From Tianweitania sp. UT-5YL-CI-8 (lineage in GTDB: Bacteria > Pseudomonadota > Alphaproteobacteria > Rhizobiales > Rhizobiaceae), in NCBI RefSeq assembly GCF_030010215.1, contig NZ_JASCRR010000007.1, forward strand, positions 1 through 64,000: 64,000 nt of DNA, in the 5' to 3' direction. The notes under the pieces were generated by a model. It saw nothing but the letters and a program-made list of their open reading frames with translations. It did no database searches and had not been told where the DNA came from. A program made the position numbers and the translations under genes. The first letter of the stretch is position 1, and each line of letters opens with the position of its first letter. Shown here one piece after another: positions 26,792 to 36,318 of the stretch.

Positions 26792-27388
26792 ATGCGTGTC
26801 ACTCCCCGAATTCTCGTCTTCGCCGGCTCGCTGCGGACTGGTGCCTATTCCGGCAAAACCGCTGATGTCGCGCAGAAAGCGCTTGCCCAGAACGGCGCAG
26901 AAGTCACCCGCATATCGCTCGGAGACTATCCCCTACCGCTGGTCGACCAGGATCTGGAGAAGGAGAAGGGCGTGCCCACAAATGCGGTCAAGCTCGCCCG
27001 CATTTTCACCGAGCATGACGGCATCGTCATCTGCACGCCCGAATATAACGGCTCGATTCCGCCGCTGGTCAAGAACACCATCGATTGGGTGAGCCGGGCG
27101 CACAGCGACAAAACAGGCAAGCTCAAGCCCTATACCGACAAGCCGATGGCGATCTGCTCGTCGTCCGACGGCCATTTCGCAGGAATCCGCAGCGCCAACC
27201 ATCTGCGCGCGGTTCTCGCCCATATCCAGGCCGATGTGATTGCGCCCCAGGTCTCCGTGCCAAGCGCCGGCGAGGCCTTCGACGAAGGCGGCAATTTCAA
27301 GGAAGAGCGTCTGCGCAAATCCATGGACCGCCTGGCTAAAGCTGTGATCGAGCGGGCGGCCATGCTGTCGATGAGGACTGAAGCATGA
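26792..27388 (+). CDS. NAD(P)H-dependent FMN reductase family protein
   Basis: The 198-residue flavodoxin-like protein reads [20 protein letters not shown] and [20 protein letters not shown], the FMN-binding motifs of the NADPH-dependent FMN reductase/chromate reductase family. It provides reduced flavin or reduces quinones. It overlaps pyrF by ATGA at 27385-27388, so both are co-translated. The physiological acceptor is unknown. Confidence 0.88.
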   Translation: MRVTPRILVFAGSLRTGAYSGKTADVAQKALAQNGAEVTRISLGDYPLPLVDQDLEKEKGVPTNAVKLARIFTEHDGIVICTPEYNGSIPPLVKNTIDWVSRAHSDKTGKLKPYTDKPMAICSSSDGHFAGIRSANHLRAVLAHIQADVIAPQVSVPSAGEAFDEGGNFKEERLRKSMDRLAKAVIERAAMLSMRTEA

Positions 27389-28086
27389 CGGTTCCTGCCT
27401 CCATGAGCGACCGCCTCATCGTCGGGCTCGACGTGCCCACGGTGAAAGAGGCGGAAGCGGTGGTTCGCGGGCTGGACGGCGTCGCTACCTTCTACAAGAT
27501 CGGCTATCAGCTCGCCTTTGCCGGCGGGCTGGACTTCGCCCGCGAGCTTGCGCAGGGCGGCACCAAGATCTTTCTGGACATGAAGCTGCTCGATATCGAC
27601 AACACCGTAGCCAAGGGCGTCGAAAACATCGTCAAGATGGGCGTGACCATGCTGACGCTGCATGCCTATCCGAATGCGATGAAAGCCGCCGTCGAGGCTG
27701 CGCGCGGCAGCGATCTGTGCCTGCTCGCGGTCACCGTCCTCACCTCGATGGACGAAGCCGACATGACGGCGGCGGGCTACGAGTACGATCCGCACACGCT
27801 GGTGCTGCGGCGCTCGGAGCAGGCCATGGCGACGGGAATGGGCGGCATCGTCTGCTCGGCGGGTGAAGCGGCCGCCGTGCGCAAGATCGTCGGACAGGAC
27901 ATGGCCGTGGTGACGCCGGGCATAAGGCCAGCGGGCGCAGATCATGGAGACCAGAAGCGCGTCGTGACGCCGTCACAGGCGCTGCGCAACGGTTCCAGCC
28001 ATCTCGTCGTCGCCCGTCCGATCGTCGGCGCGGTTGACAGACGGGCGGCGGCGCAAGCTATCCTGCGCGAAATGGAAGCTGCGTAA
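27385..28086 (+). CDS. pyrF: Orotidine 5'-phosphate decarboxylase
   Basis: The 233-residue enzyme makes UMP in pyrimidine biosynthesis. The Lys-Asp catalytic array is visible in [12 protein letters not shown], and the phosphate loop is [18 protein letters not shown]. The first seven residues are not conserved, so Met7 ([12 protein letters not shown]) could be the true start. It overlaps the flavin reductase gene and precedes a DUF1330 gene by 21 bp. Confidence 0.96.
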   Translation: MTVPASMSDRLIVGLDVPTVKEAEAVVRGLDGVATFYKIGYQLAFAGGLDFARELAQGGTKIFLDMKLLDIDNTVAKGVENIVKMGVTMLTLHAYPNAMKAAVEAARGSDLCLLAVTVLTSMDEADMTAAGYEYDPHTLVLRRSEQAMATGMGGIVCSAGEAAAVRKIVGQDMAVVTPGIRPAGADHGDQKRVVTPSQALRNGSSHLVVARPIVGAVDRRAAAQAILREMEAA

Positions 28087-28107
28087 GAGATCAGGGAGCA
28101 AATTAGC

Positions 28108-28395
28108 ATGGCCAAGGCATATTGGATCGCCCGCGTCGACGTTCGCGACCCCGAAGGCTATAAGGGCTATGTCGAGGCGGCAAAGCCGGCTTTCGAGCGC
28201 TACGGCGCAAAATTCATCGCCCGTGGCGGTTCGCATGAGGCAGCGGAAGGCGTGGCGCGGGCGCGCAATGTCATCATCGAGTTCGCCTCGATGCAGGATG
28301 CGCATGATTGCTACCACTCGGCCGACTATCAGCACGCCAAGTCGATCCGGCAGAAATCCGCCGACGGCGAAATCGTTCTGGTCGAAGGCGTCTGA
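28108..28395 (+). CDS. DUF1330 domain protein
   Basis: This 95-residue ferredoxin-fold protein reads AKAYWIARVDVRDPEGYKGYV and RNVIIEFASMQDAHDCYHSADY, typical of DUF1330. Function is not known; the fold is that of small dimeric alpha/beta barrels. It is last in the flavin reductase-pyrF group, with AGGGAGC before its ATG. Confidence 0.88.
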   Translation: MAKAYWIARVDVRDPEGYKGYVEAAKPAFERYGAKFIARGGSHEAAEGVARARNVIIEFASMQDAHDCYHSADYQHAKSIRQKSADGEIVLVEGV

Positions 28396-28518
28396 CCGAG
28401 ATTGAAGTGGCATAGCACTGCGCAGGCGGGGCGTGATGTCCCCGATCGACGAAGGTGAAGAGCCGAATATTCTCAAAGTGTGCAGAGAAGAAGAAGCCGT
28501 TTGCCGGCTGCGGGCATA

Positions 28519-28592
28519 TTGCGTTGCAACAAATCTCTGATACCTTCGTTTACCCCCGGTATTACCGGGTAGACCCCGTCCCTATGGGACGG
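28519..28592 (+). promoter_or_regulatory. Leader elements of phaZ: palindrome and two hairpins
   Basis: TTGCGTTGCAA (28519-28529) is a perfect dyad like the TGC-rich sites bound by the PHB regulator PhaR. CCCGGTATTACCGGG (28555-28569) and CCGTCCC-TAT-GGGACGG (28576-28592) are back-to-back hairpins. The second overlaps the first GG of the GGAGG at 28591-28595, and AAGGG at 28596-28600 serves as an alternative Shine-Dalgarno. Regulation is inference. Confidence 0.4.
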
Positions 28593-28608
28593 AGGAAGGG
28601 ACCAATAG

Positions 28609-29895
28609 ATGTTCTATCAGTTCTACGAGATGAGCCACGCGGCGCTTCAGCCGGCGCGGGCTTATGCCGATGCCGTCAAGCTGTTCTATTCCAATCCGCT
28701 CAATCCATTCTCGCATCTTCCGTTCGGCCGATCCGTCGCCGCTGCCGCCGAATTGTTCGAGCGCACCACGCGCCGCTACGGCAAGCCTGCCTTCGGCCTT
28801 ACGAAAACGGCCATTGATTTCCACACCACCGTCGATGTCACCGAAAAAATCGTCTGGACGCGGCCCTTCTGCAAGCTCATTCACTTCAAGCGCGATCTGC
28901 CCGCAGCGCGCCGCGCCGACCCGAAGCTTCTGATCGTGGCGCCCATGTCCGGCCACTATGCTACCCTGCTGCGCGGCACGGTCGAAGCCATGCTGCCGCA
29001 TGCCGAGGTCTACATCACCGACTGGACCGATGCGCGCATGGTGCCGCTGACGGAAGGCCGCTTCGATCTCGACGATTATATCGACTACGTCATCGACATG
29101 CTTCATGCCCTCGGACCGGACACCCATGTCATGGGCGTCTGCCAGCCCTCCGTGCCTGTACTGGCTGCCGCAGCCATTATGGAAGAGCGCGGCGACCGTT
29201 TCGCACCGGCCTCGATGACGCTGATGGGCGGACCGATCGATACCCGCCGCAACCCCACCGCCGTCAACAAGCTGGCCGAGGAAAAGGGCATCGACTGGTT
29301 CCGCGACAACGCCATCATGCAGGTGCCGTGGCCCGAGCCTGGCTTCATGCGCGAGGTTTATCCCGGCTTCCTGCAGCTTTCCGGCTTTATGAGCATGAAT
29401 CTGGACCGGCATATCAGCGCGCACAAGGAGTTCTTCGTGCATCTGGTGAAGGATGACGGCGACGGGGCCGAAAAGCATCGCGACTTCTATGACGAATATC
29501 TCGCCGTGATGGACCTGACAGCCGAGTTCTACCTGCAGACGGTCGACACCGTGTTCGTCAAGCACCTGCTGCCCAAGGGCGAGATGAAGCATCGCGGCGC
29601 GCCGGTGGATTGCACGGCAATCCGCAAGACCGCGCTTCTGACCATCGAAGGCGAGAACGACGATATCTCCGGCCTCGGCCAGACGCAGGCGGCGCACGAT
29701 CTGTGCAGCAACATTCCGGCGGAGAAGAAGGCGCATTACATGCAGCCGAAGGTTGGCCACTACGGCGTCTTCAACGGCTCTCGCTTCCGCTCGGAAATCG
29801 TGCCGCGCATCGTCGACTTCATCGCATCCAACCGCCAGCGCGAGGCGGTGGCATCCTCGAAGCCAAGGCTGGTGCGCTCTCGCAAGGCAAGCTGA
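28609..29895 (+). CDS. phaZ: Intracellular polyhydroxybutyrate depolymerase
   Basis: The 428-residue alpha/beta hydrolase has the cysteine-type lipase box of intracellular PHB depolymerases (HVMGVCQPSVPVL, Cys178), an Asp region (EGENDDISG) and His in VGHYGVFNG. It degrades PHB granules to 3-hydroxybutyrate when carbon is short. It is monocistronic and followed by the convergent nicotinamidase gene. Confidence 0.9.
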   Translation: MFYQFYEMSHAALQPARAYADAVKLFYSNPLNPFSHLPFGRSVAAAAELFERTTRRYGKPAFGLTKTAIDFHTTVDVTEKIVWTRPFCKLIHFKRDLPAARRADPKLLIVAPMSGHYATLLRGTVEAMLPHAEVYITDWTDARMVPLTEGRFDLDDYIDYVIDMLHALGPDTHVMGVCQPSVPVLAAAAIMEERGDRFAPASMTLMGGPIDTRRNPTAVNKLAEEKGIDWFRDNAIMQVPWPEPGFMREVYPGFLQLSGFMSMNLDRHISAHKEFFVHLVKDDGDGAEKHRDFYDEYLAVMDLTAEFYLQTVDTVFVKHLLPKGEMKHRGAPVDCTAIRKTALLTIEGENDDISGLGQTQAAHDLCSNIPAEKKAHYMQPKVGHYGVFNGSRFRSEIVPRIVDFIASNRQREAVASSKPRLVRSRKAS

Positions 29896-29948
29896 GCAAC
29901 CAATTTCGTTGCGAAATCGCCCTGTCCTTCAACCGAAGGGCGGGGTTT

Positions 29949-30551
29949 TCATTCGACGATTTTTACGCCGGCGTCCCGCATCGCCACCATCATAGCCGCC
30001 ATCGAACCATTGAGGTCGATGGCGCGGCAGGCTTCGAGCAACACGGTGGTGTCGAAGCCATGGCCGGCTGCATCCAGGGCGGAATAGGCGACGCAATAAT
30101 CCGTCGCCAGGCCGACCAGCACGACCTTGCCGATGCCACGCTCGCGCAGATAGCCGGCGAGACCGGTGGGCGTGGCGCGGTCGTTTTCGTAGAAGGCGGA
30201 ATAGCTGTCGATTGCCGGATCAAATCCCTTGCGGACGATCAACTCCGCCCTGGTCCACACCAATTCCGGGTGAAATTCAGCGCCCCATGCACCCTGGATG
30301 CAATGGTCGGGCCACAGAACCTGCTCGCCATAAGGCATTGTCGTGGTCTCGAAGGGCTGCCTGCCGGGATGATATGAAGCGAAGCTTGAATGGCCTGCGG
30401 GGTGCCAGTCCTGCGTCAGCACCACATGGTCGGAGCTGGCAATCAATCGGTTGACGATGGGCACGATCTCATCGCCGCCGGCGACCGCAAGTGCGCCTCC
30501 AGGGCAAAAATCGTTCTGCACATCAATGACGACCAGGGCTTCCGCGTTCAA
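29949..30551 (-). CDS. pncA: Nicotinamidase/pyrazinamidase PncA
   Basis: This isochorismatase-fold enzyme hydrolyses nicotinamide to nicotinate in NAD salvage. The triad is in VVIDVQNDFCPGG (Asp), VRKGFDP (Lys) and ATDYCVAY (Cys); the metal-binding residues are DWHPAGH. I place the start at a TTG (30551), preceded by AAAGGA at good spacing, giving NAEALVVIDVQ. An upstream ATG at 30611 adds 20 unrelated residues. Confidence 0.9.
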   Translation of the reverse strand: MNAEALVVIDVQNDFCPGGALAVAGGDEIVPIVNRLIASSDHVVLTQDWHPAGHSSFASYHPGRQPFETTTMPYGEQVLWPDHCIQGAWGAEFHPELVWTRAELIVRKGFDPAIDSYSAFYENDRATPTGLAGYLRERGIGKVVLVGLATDYCVAYSALDAAGHGFDTTVLLEACRAIDLNGSMAAMMVAMRDAGVKIVE

Positions 30552-30766
30552 TGCATTGTCCTTTTCAAACCAAGGCGATCTTTGCGCCTTCCGACTTACA
30601 GGTTCAAGCACTTCGGCGCGTCAACCCGCTTCATACTTGACCGTGCCGGAAGACTTTCTTCACCGACAGGACATTTCAGCGTTGTCGTGTCCGCAAATCG
30701 GTAATAAAGCGCCTTTCGGGGCCTGCCTCACACGTTGGCCAGGCAGATCGAGTAGACAGGTATCGC

Positions 30767-31366
30767 ATGAACAGCGTCGCAGACATTGAGCGCCCCATCG
30801 AGACGAGCCGCTGGAAGGTGCTCAAGGCCCGTACCGCGCCGGCGCATGAGCGGTTGGACAAGCGCATCATGGCGGGCAACCCCTTCGCCGATCGTGATCG
30901 ATACGGCATGTTCGTGACCGTGCAGCACCATTTTCATCGCGACATCGACGCACTCTATTCCAAACGCGAACTCGACCGCCTGCTGCCGGATCTCGCCGGT
31001 CGCCGCAGGCTTGGCTTGATCGAGCAGGATCTGGCCGATCTCGGCCTTGCCATCCCGCAAGCCGGCGCGCCGCTGTTCTGCGCCGAAGCCGATATCCCCA
31101 CGGCGCTGGGCTGGCTTTATGTAGCCGAAGGCTCCAATCTGGGCGCGGCCTTCCTGCTCAAGGAGGCGGCGAAGCTCGGTCTCTCCGAGACCTTCGGCGC
31201 ACGCCACCTCGCCGGCGCGCCGGAAGGGCGAGGCCTGCACTGGCGCACCTTCACCGCCGCACTCGACGCGCTTGAACTTGATGCCGCGGAAGAGCAAAAG
31301 GTGGTGGACGGCGGAGACGCCGCATTCCGCCGGGTACACGACCTCGTCGCGGAGATCTTTGGATGA
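30767..31366 (+). CDS. Biliverdin-producing heme oxygenase
   Basis: The 199-residue protein has the bacterial heme oxygenase pattern: WKVLKARTAPAHERLDKRIM with the proximal His27, and ALGWLYVAEGSNLGAAFLL for the distal helix. It opens heme to biliverdin, iron and CO. Fifty-three bases downstream is a DUF454 membrane protein, likely in the same transcript. Heme uptake genes lie 11 kb away, so it may complete a heme-iron pathway. No clear iron box is seen upstream. It could instead supply chromophore for a phytochrome, but none is in the window. Confidence 0.88.
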   Translation: MNSVADIERPIETSRWKVLKARTAPAHERLDKRIMAGNPFADRDRYGMFVTVQHHFHRDIDALYSKRELDRLLPDLAGRRRLGLIEQDLADLGLAIPQAGAPLFCAEADIPTALGWLYVAEGSNLGAAFLLKEAAKLGLSETFGARHLAGAPEGRGLHWRTFTAALDALELDAAEEQKVVDGGDAAFRRVHDLVAEIFG

Positions 31367-31419
31367 AAGGGTTTAGATCGGGCAGGCGGTGAAGCTATCG
31401 TCCGGCCGATCACGCGACG

Positions 31420-31812
31420 ATGCTGAGACGTTCAGGATATCTCGTTCTCGGCTTTCTCATGCTCGCGCTTGGCATCATCGGTGCATTCCTGCCCGTCATG
31501 CCGACGACGATTTTCCTGATCCTGGCCGCGTGGTTCTTCGGCCGCTCTTCGCCGCGGCTTGAAGCCTGGCTTCTCAACCACCGCCGCTTCGGACCCTCTC
31601 TGCGCGCCTGGCGGGAGAACGGCGCCATACCGCGCCGGGCCAAGCTGCTCGCCTGCCTGGGCATGACGTTGGGCTATGTCGTCTTCTTCATCACCGTGCA
31701 GCCGAGGCTCTGGCCAGCGCTGGGCGTGGCGTTGTTCATGCTCGGCAGCGCCTGGTACGTGACGACAAGGCCGGAACCGCCCACACAAGCCGACAAAACC
31801 CCACGCCAATAG
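31420..31812 (+). CDS. YbaN/DUF454 family small membrane protein
   Basis: The 130-residue protein has two or three transmembrane helices and the DUF454 signature LGIIGAFLPVMPTTIFLILAA, followed by WFFGRSSPRLEAWLLNHRRF. Function is unknown. Its closeness to the heme oxygenase (53 bp) suggests co-expression, perhaps with heme or iron metabolism. Confidence 0.88.
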   Translation: MLRRSGYLVLGFLMLALGIIGAFLPVMPTTIFLILAAWFFGRSSPRLEAWLLNHRRFGPSLRAWRENGAIPRRAKLLACLGMTLGYVVFFITVQPRLWPALGVALFMLGSAWYVTTRPEPPTQADKTPRQ

Positions 31813-31901
31813 CGCACCCCTAGGTGGCGCTATTGATCAAATCGGTTAAAGTGCCGGCGCCCGGCTTTATGCTGGAAAAGAAAAGTTTTGGAGGCACGAC
31901 G

Positions 31902-32948
31902 ATGCGCTGGCAACCGGCAAAAAACCGATACGATTCGATGGTCTACAATCGCTGCGGCCATTCTGGGCTGAAGCTTCCCGCTTTGTCGCTGGGCCTGTGG
32001 CACAATTTCGGCGAGGACAAGCCGCATAATCTCAAGCGCGATATCTGCCGTACCGCCTTCGACCTCGGCATCACCCATTTCGATCTCGCCAACAATTACG
32101 GTCCGCCCCCCGGTTCAGCCGAAACCGCATTCGGCGAAATCCTGCGCACCGACTTCGCGGGACTGCGCGACGAAATGATCATTTCGACAAAGGCCGGCTA
32201 CGACATGTGGCCCGGTCCCTATGGCGAATGGGGCAGCCGCAAATATGTGCTCGCCAGCCTCGACCAGAGCCTCAAGCGCATGGGGCTCGACTATGTCGAC
32301 ATCTTCTACTCGCACCGCTTCGATCCCGAAACGCCGCTGGAAGAGACCATGATGGCGCTCGACCATGCCGTCCGCTCCGGCAAGGCGCTTTATGTCGGAT
32401 TGTCGTCCTACAATTCCGAACGCACCCGCGAAGCCGTGACGATCCTGCGCTCGCTCGGCACGCCCTGCCTCATCCATCAGCCCAGCTATTCGATGCTGAA
32501 CCGCTGGGTGGAGGATGACGGCTTGCTCGACACGCTGTCAGGTCTCGGCGTCGGTTCGATCGTCTTCTCCCCGCTGGCACAGGGCATGCTGACGACGAAA
32601 TATCTCGACGGCATTCCCGACGACAGCCGCGCGGCACAGGGCAAGTCGCTACGCCCGGCCTTCCTTAACGAAGACAACCTCGCCAATATCCGCGCGCTCA
32701 ACGCCATTGCCGAACGGCGCGGCCAGACATTGGCACAGATGGCGATTGCCTGGGTGCTGCGCGGCGGGCGCGTGACCTCGGCGCTGATCGGCGCAAGCCG
32801 ACCGGAACAGGTCGAGGATTGCGTCGCCGCGCTGAAGAACCCCGACTTCACGCCGGAAGAACTGGCGGAAATCGACCGCTATGCAAACGAGGCCGACATC
32901 AATCTATGGGCGCGTTCGGCGGAGCGCACCGGTCCGGTCCGCAAGTAA
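31902..32948 (+). CDS. Aldo/keto reductase, YghZ/MgrA-like
   Basis: The 348-residue NADPH-dependent reductase shows the TIM-barrel catalytic set: FDLANNYGP (Asp/Tyr), IISTKAGY (Lys) and IFYSHRFDP (His). The long C-terminal part and RWQPAKNRYDSMVYNRCGHSG start match the YghZ group that reduces glyceraldehyde-3-phosphate and similar aldehydes. GGAGG lies before the ATG at 31902. A strong bidirectional terminator follows. Confidence 0.9.
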   Translation: MRWQPAKNRYDSMVYNRCGHSGLKLPALSLGLWHNFGEDKPHNLKRDICRTAFDLGITHFDLANNYGPPPGSAETAFGEILRTDFAGLRDEMIISTKAGYDMWPGPYGEWGSRKYVLASLDQSLKRMGLDYVDIFYSHRFDPETPLEETMMALDHAVRSGKALYVGLSSYNSERTREAVTILRSLGTPCLIHQPSYSMLNRWVEDDGLLDTLSGLGVGSIVFSPLAQGMLTTKYLDGIPDDSRAAQGKSLRPAFLNEDNLANIRALNAIAERRGQTLAQMAIAWVLRGGRVTSALIGASRPEQVEDCVAALKNPDFTPEELAEIDRYANEADINLWARSAERTGPVRK

Positions 32949-32956
32949 GCCAGGAC

Positions 32957-32987
32957 AAAAAAGGCGGGAGTTGGTCCCGCCTTTTTT
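32957..32987. terminator. Bidirectional terminator
   Basis: A6 then GGCGGGA (32963-32969), loop, TCCCGCC (32975-32981) then T6. It serves the plus-strand aldo/keto reductase and the minus-strand protease. Confidence 0.9.
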
Positions 32988-32998
32988 GTCGAAGCGCC

Positions 32999-34105
32999 TT
33001 ACTTCCAGAGGCTGTTGATCCATTCGACATAGGTCTTGTTAAGCCGGACAGCAGTGTTGGCATTCGGGCTCTCGGCGACATTGACGCCGACGACGATGCG
33101 CTGCTTGGCGGTATTGTCGTAAGCATAGACGGAACTGCCGCTCGACCCCGGATAGGTGTCGCAGTCATACTGGAAGTTGATCTCGTCGATCTGCTCGGCC
33201 ACCACATTGCAGGTGGCGCGCCACATGGTGCCCATCGGCTTGTCGCCGGGATAGCCGACGATGTTGGCGTCGAAATCGCCGAGGTTGTCGTAATTGGCAT
33301 AACCGAGCCAGCCGAGATTGTCGCCGACCGGCTCCTTCAGCGTGATGATCCCAAGATCCCACGGCACCACCGACCCGTAGAAGCCCTGATAATTGTCGAT
33401 ATAGCCCTGAACGATATAGGCGGTATCATAATCGAAGGCGCCGTACGGCGCATCCTCGGCGGTCGAGCCGTTCAGCGACGGAACGAAGATGAATTCGTCG
33501 AGCCAGCCTCCATCGTCATGGTTGTAGAGGCAATGCGCAGCCGTCAGCACGGTGCGGGGACCGATCAGCGTGGCCGAACAGCTGCCGAAGGCGCCGCTTT
33601 TGGTCTTGCCTTCGAGATAGCCGATGGAGGTGAAGGGATACACCTTGGTGTTCTTGATCTGGACGCGGTCGTCGTCGCCAAAGACCTGCCGGTTGGCCTC
33701 TTCGCCCTCGGCCAGCGCCGGATCGATGCCAATGCCGGTGCCTGACGTGCCTTCCGCCTTCTTGTCGCCGGGAGCGGGTGCATTCAGCTCCTCAAGGATG
33801 ATCTTGCGCATGGTTTCGCTCGGCTTGACGGCAACGTCCTTGCCGGCGCTCGAACGGCCGACGATGCCGTAGGATTTCACCGCCGCATCCTCGTCGGTGG
33901 GCGCTGCCCGGCTGGTCTCGTCCTCCTTGAGCTTGGGCGGCGTGATCGGCTTGGCGCGGCCGATATCGAGATCGTCCATGGGTGCGGCGCGCGGCGCTTC
34001 GCCATTGCCTTCGCTCGCCGCCCCAGGCTCGGCGAATGCGGAATTTGAGAAAACAGCGGATGCGAGCAGTGCGGACACGGCAAGTGTCTTTGTCAGTTTA
34101 AGCAC
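32999..34105 (-). CDS. Secreted trypsin/V8-like serine protease
   Basis: The 368-residue protein starts at a GTG with GGGAGAG 7 bp upstream and has a signal peptide (LAVSALLASAVFSNSAFA). Residues 26-150 are a long, acidic proregion. The chymotrypsin-fold domain has His191 (LTAAHC), Asp250 (VPWDLGII) and Ser322 (YPGSSGSSV). The WRATCN and GYPGDKPMG segments match V8/glutamyl endopeptidase-like S1B enzymes, so cleavage after Glu is plausible. It is divergent from a second secreted S1 protease, 290 bp apart. Confidence 0.88.
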   Translation of the reverse strand: MLKLTKTLAVSALLASAVFSNSAFAEPGAASEGNGEAPRAAPMDDLDIGRAKPITPPKLKEDETSRAAPTDEDAAVKSYGIVGRSSAGKDVAVKPSETMRKIILEELNAPAPGDKKAEGTSGTGIGIDPALAEGEEANRQVFGDDDRVQIKNTKVYPFTSIGYLEGKTKSGAFGSCSATLIGPRTVLTAAHCLYNHDDGGWLDEFIFVPSLNGSTAEDAPYGAFDYDTAYIVQGYIDNYQGFYGSVVPWDLGIITLKEPVGDNLGWLGYANYDNLGDFDANIVGYPGDKPMGTMWRATCNVVAEQIDEINFQYDCDTYPGSSGSSVYAYDNTAKQRIVVGVNVAESPNANTAVRLNKTYVEWINSLWK

Positions 34106-34395
34106 GGTGAGACTCTCCCAAAGTCAGTCAGCAAGAATTCCAAGACATGAGAAAATGTTGTCGGGATCGTGGTTGACGTCGATCTCGCATCAATCTGTTG
34201 AAAAACAACGGAATTTTTTCTTGAGCTCGGTCTGGACCGAAGCATCCCCTTTCCCCATCGGCAAGTTTTGCCGCAATTAATCCAATATTGGCAAGAAGAA
34301 ATCGCTGCGTCCGGCCCGTGGGGGGCTTGATATCGCAGCCGGCGAAGTTTTCATTGCTTCACCGTTCATGCGGGGTTTGATCTCAGGAGGATCAC

Positions 34396-35412
34396 TTGAA
34401 CATCATGCAAGGTTCGGTCGCAGCAGTATCCATGCTGGCGATCACGACAACGCTCGCCTGCGGTCCGGCGCAAGCCCAGGATGCATCCGGCAGGGCAGAA
34501 CTGTCGCCGAAAAGCCGAGTGACGCAAGCCCGGGCGGCGGCAAAGGAGGCCGACAAGGACGAAGGCGACCGCGTGTTTGGTGGGTTCGAGGCGGAAAAGG
34601 GTGCCTGGCCGTTCCAGGTGGCGCTGCTGAGCAGCGACATGCTCGACGAGCAGCCGGCATCGCAGACCGACGCCCAATTCTGTGGCGGCAGCCTGATTGC
34701 GCCGCAATGGGTGCTGACGGCAGCGCACTGCCTCTATGATGGCGGCACCGCCGTCGCGCCCGAAACCGTAACCATCCTGACCGAAGCGACCGACCTAGCT
34801 GAGGGCAAGCGCTACAAGGTCAGCAAGGTCATCGTACATGAGGGCTATAGCGAGATATCGCTGGACAACGATATAGGCCTTCTGAAGCTCGCCGAACCGG
34901 CGACCGCGCCGTCGATCAAGATGCGCAAGAGCCGCGTCGACGATGGCAAAACCACTGTCATCGGCTGGGGCATGATGGATGACGGCGGCTTCCCGACCAC
35001 GCTGATGCAGGCGGAACTCGACCTTGCGCCCAACGCCGCCTGCAATGCCGGCATCAAGGACATCTACGCCAAGGATCTGCGCACCATGCTGAAGCAGATG
35101 TCGACGCGCATGCGCTATTCCGAGCGCGGCATCGATGCCGGCGCGGTGGCGATCGCGGGCGACATGGGCGATCCGCTGACGGACAATATGATCTGCGCCG
35201 GCACCACCACGGGCGTCCGCGACGCCTGCAACGGCGACAGCGGCGGACCGCTGTTCGTGGCAGGCAAAGATGGGGTGGAGCAGGTCGGCATCGTCAGTTG
35301 GGGCGAAGGCCCGTTCGACGCCAACGCCGCCTGCGGCCATGCCAACGCCTATGGCGTCTATACCCGCCTGTCCAACTACACCGACTGGATCGGGTCGAAG
35401 ACCGGGCTTTGA
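34396..35412 (+). CDS. Secreted trypsin-like serine protease (S1A)
   Basis: The 338-residue protein has a signal peptide (to about 28) and a propeptide ending at Arg59, with RVFGG as the predicted zymogen cleavage site. The trypsin fold has His111 (LTAAHC), Asp159 (DNDIGLL) and Ser282 (DACNGDSGGP). Asp276, six residues before the serine, is the trypsin S1 pocket Asp, so it should cut after Arg/Lys. I use the TTG at 34396 because AGGAGG is 5 bp before it; the ATG at 34405 is 14 bp away. Trypsin-like S1A enzymes are uncommon in alphaproteobacteria. Confidence 0.87.
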   Translation: MNIMQGSVAAVSMLAITTTLACGPAQAQDASGRAELSPKSRVTQARAAAKEADKDEGDRVFGGFEAEKGAWPFQVALLSSDMLDEQPASQTDAQFCGGSLIAPQWVLTAAHCLYDGGTAVAPETVTILTEATDLAEGKRYKVSKVIVHEGYSEISLDNDIGLLKLAEPATAPSIKMRKSRVDDGKTTVIGWGMMDDGGFPTTLMQAELDLAPNAACNAGIKDIYAKDLRTMLKQMSTRMRYSERGIDAGAVAIAGDMGDPLTDNMICAGTTTGVRDACNGDSGGPLFVAGKDGVEQVGIVSWGEGPFDANAACGHANAYGVYTRLSNYTDWIGSKTGL

Positions 35413-35457
35413 CGGAAACCGGGCAACGGGCTGGCGCGCGCCGCCCGTTGCTTTCGA

Positions 35458-36087
35458 TCAGGCGTCGCGTTCGGCCTGCTCGTTGATCGGGCCGGGTTCG
35501 GCGGGTGCTTCCGCGGCAGCCTTGGGGCCGCCCTTGGCGACGCCGACCATGGCCGGACGCAGCACGCGGTCGCCGATCGAATAGCCGGGCTGGACGACCT
35601 GGACCACCGTATTGGCGGGAACCGTCGGGTTCGGCACTTCGAACATCGCCTGGTGGAAGTTCGGGTCGAATTTCTCGCCTTCCGGGCTCAGCTTCTTGAC
35701 GCCATGGCGCTCCAGCGTGGTCAGCATGGAACGCTCGGTCATCTCGACGCCTTCGACCAGCGCGGTAAGGCCGGCTTCTCCGGCGGCGCGCAGCTCCGCA
35801 GGCACCGCATCGATGGCGCGGCGCAGATTGTCGGAGACCGTCAGCATGTCACGGGCGAAATTCGCCACCGAATAAGCGCGTGCATCCTGAACCTCGCGCG
35901 CCGTGCGGCGGCGCAGGTTTTCCATCTCGGCGGCGATGCGCAGCGAGCGGTCCTTAAGCTCCTCGTTTTCCTTCATCAGGCGCACCAGCGCCTCATAATC
36001 GCCAGTGGCGTCGTCTGTGCCTTCCGGCTGAGCCTCGTCAACGATGGGCTCGTCGAAGATGCGATCGTCTTTGTTCTGGTCGCTCAT
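35458..36087 (-). CDS. grpE: Nucleotide exchange factor GrpE
   Basis: The 209-residue protein has an N-terminal acidic region, a long helix ([19 protein letters not shown]) and the C-terminal beta domain ([32 protein letters not shown]). It releases ADP from DnaK. In many Rhizobiales grpE follows hrcA; here the upstream neighbour is a divergent TauE gene and hrcA is not in the window. Confidence 0.97.
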   Translation of the reverse strand: MSDQNKDDRIFDEPIVDEAQPEGTDDATGDYEALVRLMKENEELKDRSLRIAAEMENLRRRTAREVQDARAYSVANFARDMLTVSDNLRRAIDAVPAELRAAGEAGLTALVEGVEMTERSMLTTLERHGVKKLSPEGEKFDPNFHQAMFEVPNPTVPANTVVQVVQPGYSIGDRVLRPAMVGVAKGGPKAAAEAPAEPGPINEQAERDA

Positions 36088-36318
36088 CTCAGCTTCCCGT
36101 TCTCAATGATGTCTGCAGGTTGCGCCCGATATCGAGGTTCGGAGGGCAAAAATCAAGAGGCGAAGCCGCTTGTGCGCAAGGCTTGCCCGCCCCTGTATCG
36201 CGCCGTGTTGTCGATGCGCTGGAGGTCAGGACCAATCGATAACGACTGTTCAGGCGTGCGTTTCTAGTCTAGCTCGGTTGCTGGGCTCTTTTCCGCTGCT
36301 GCCGAGGTATATCCCCCA

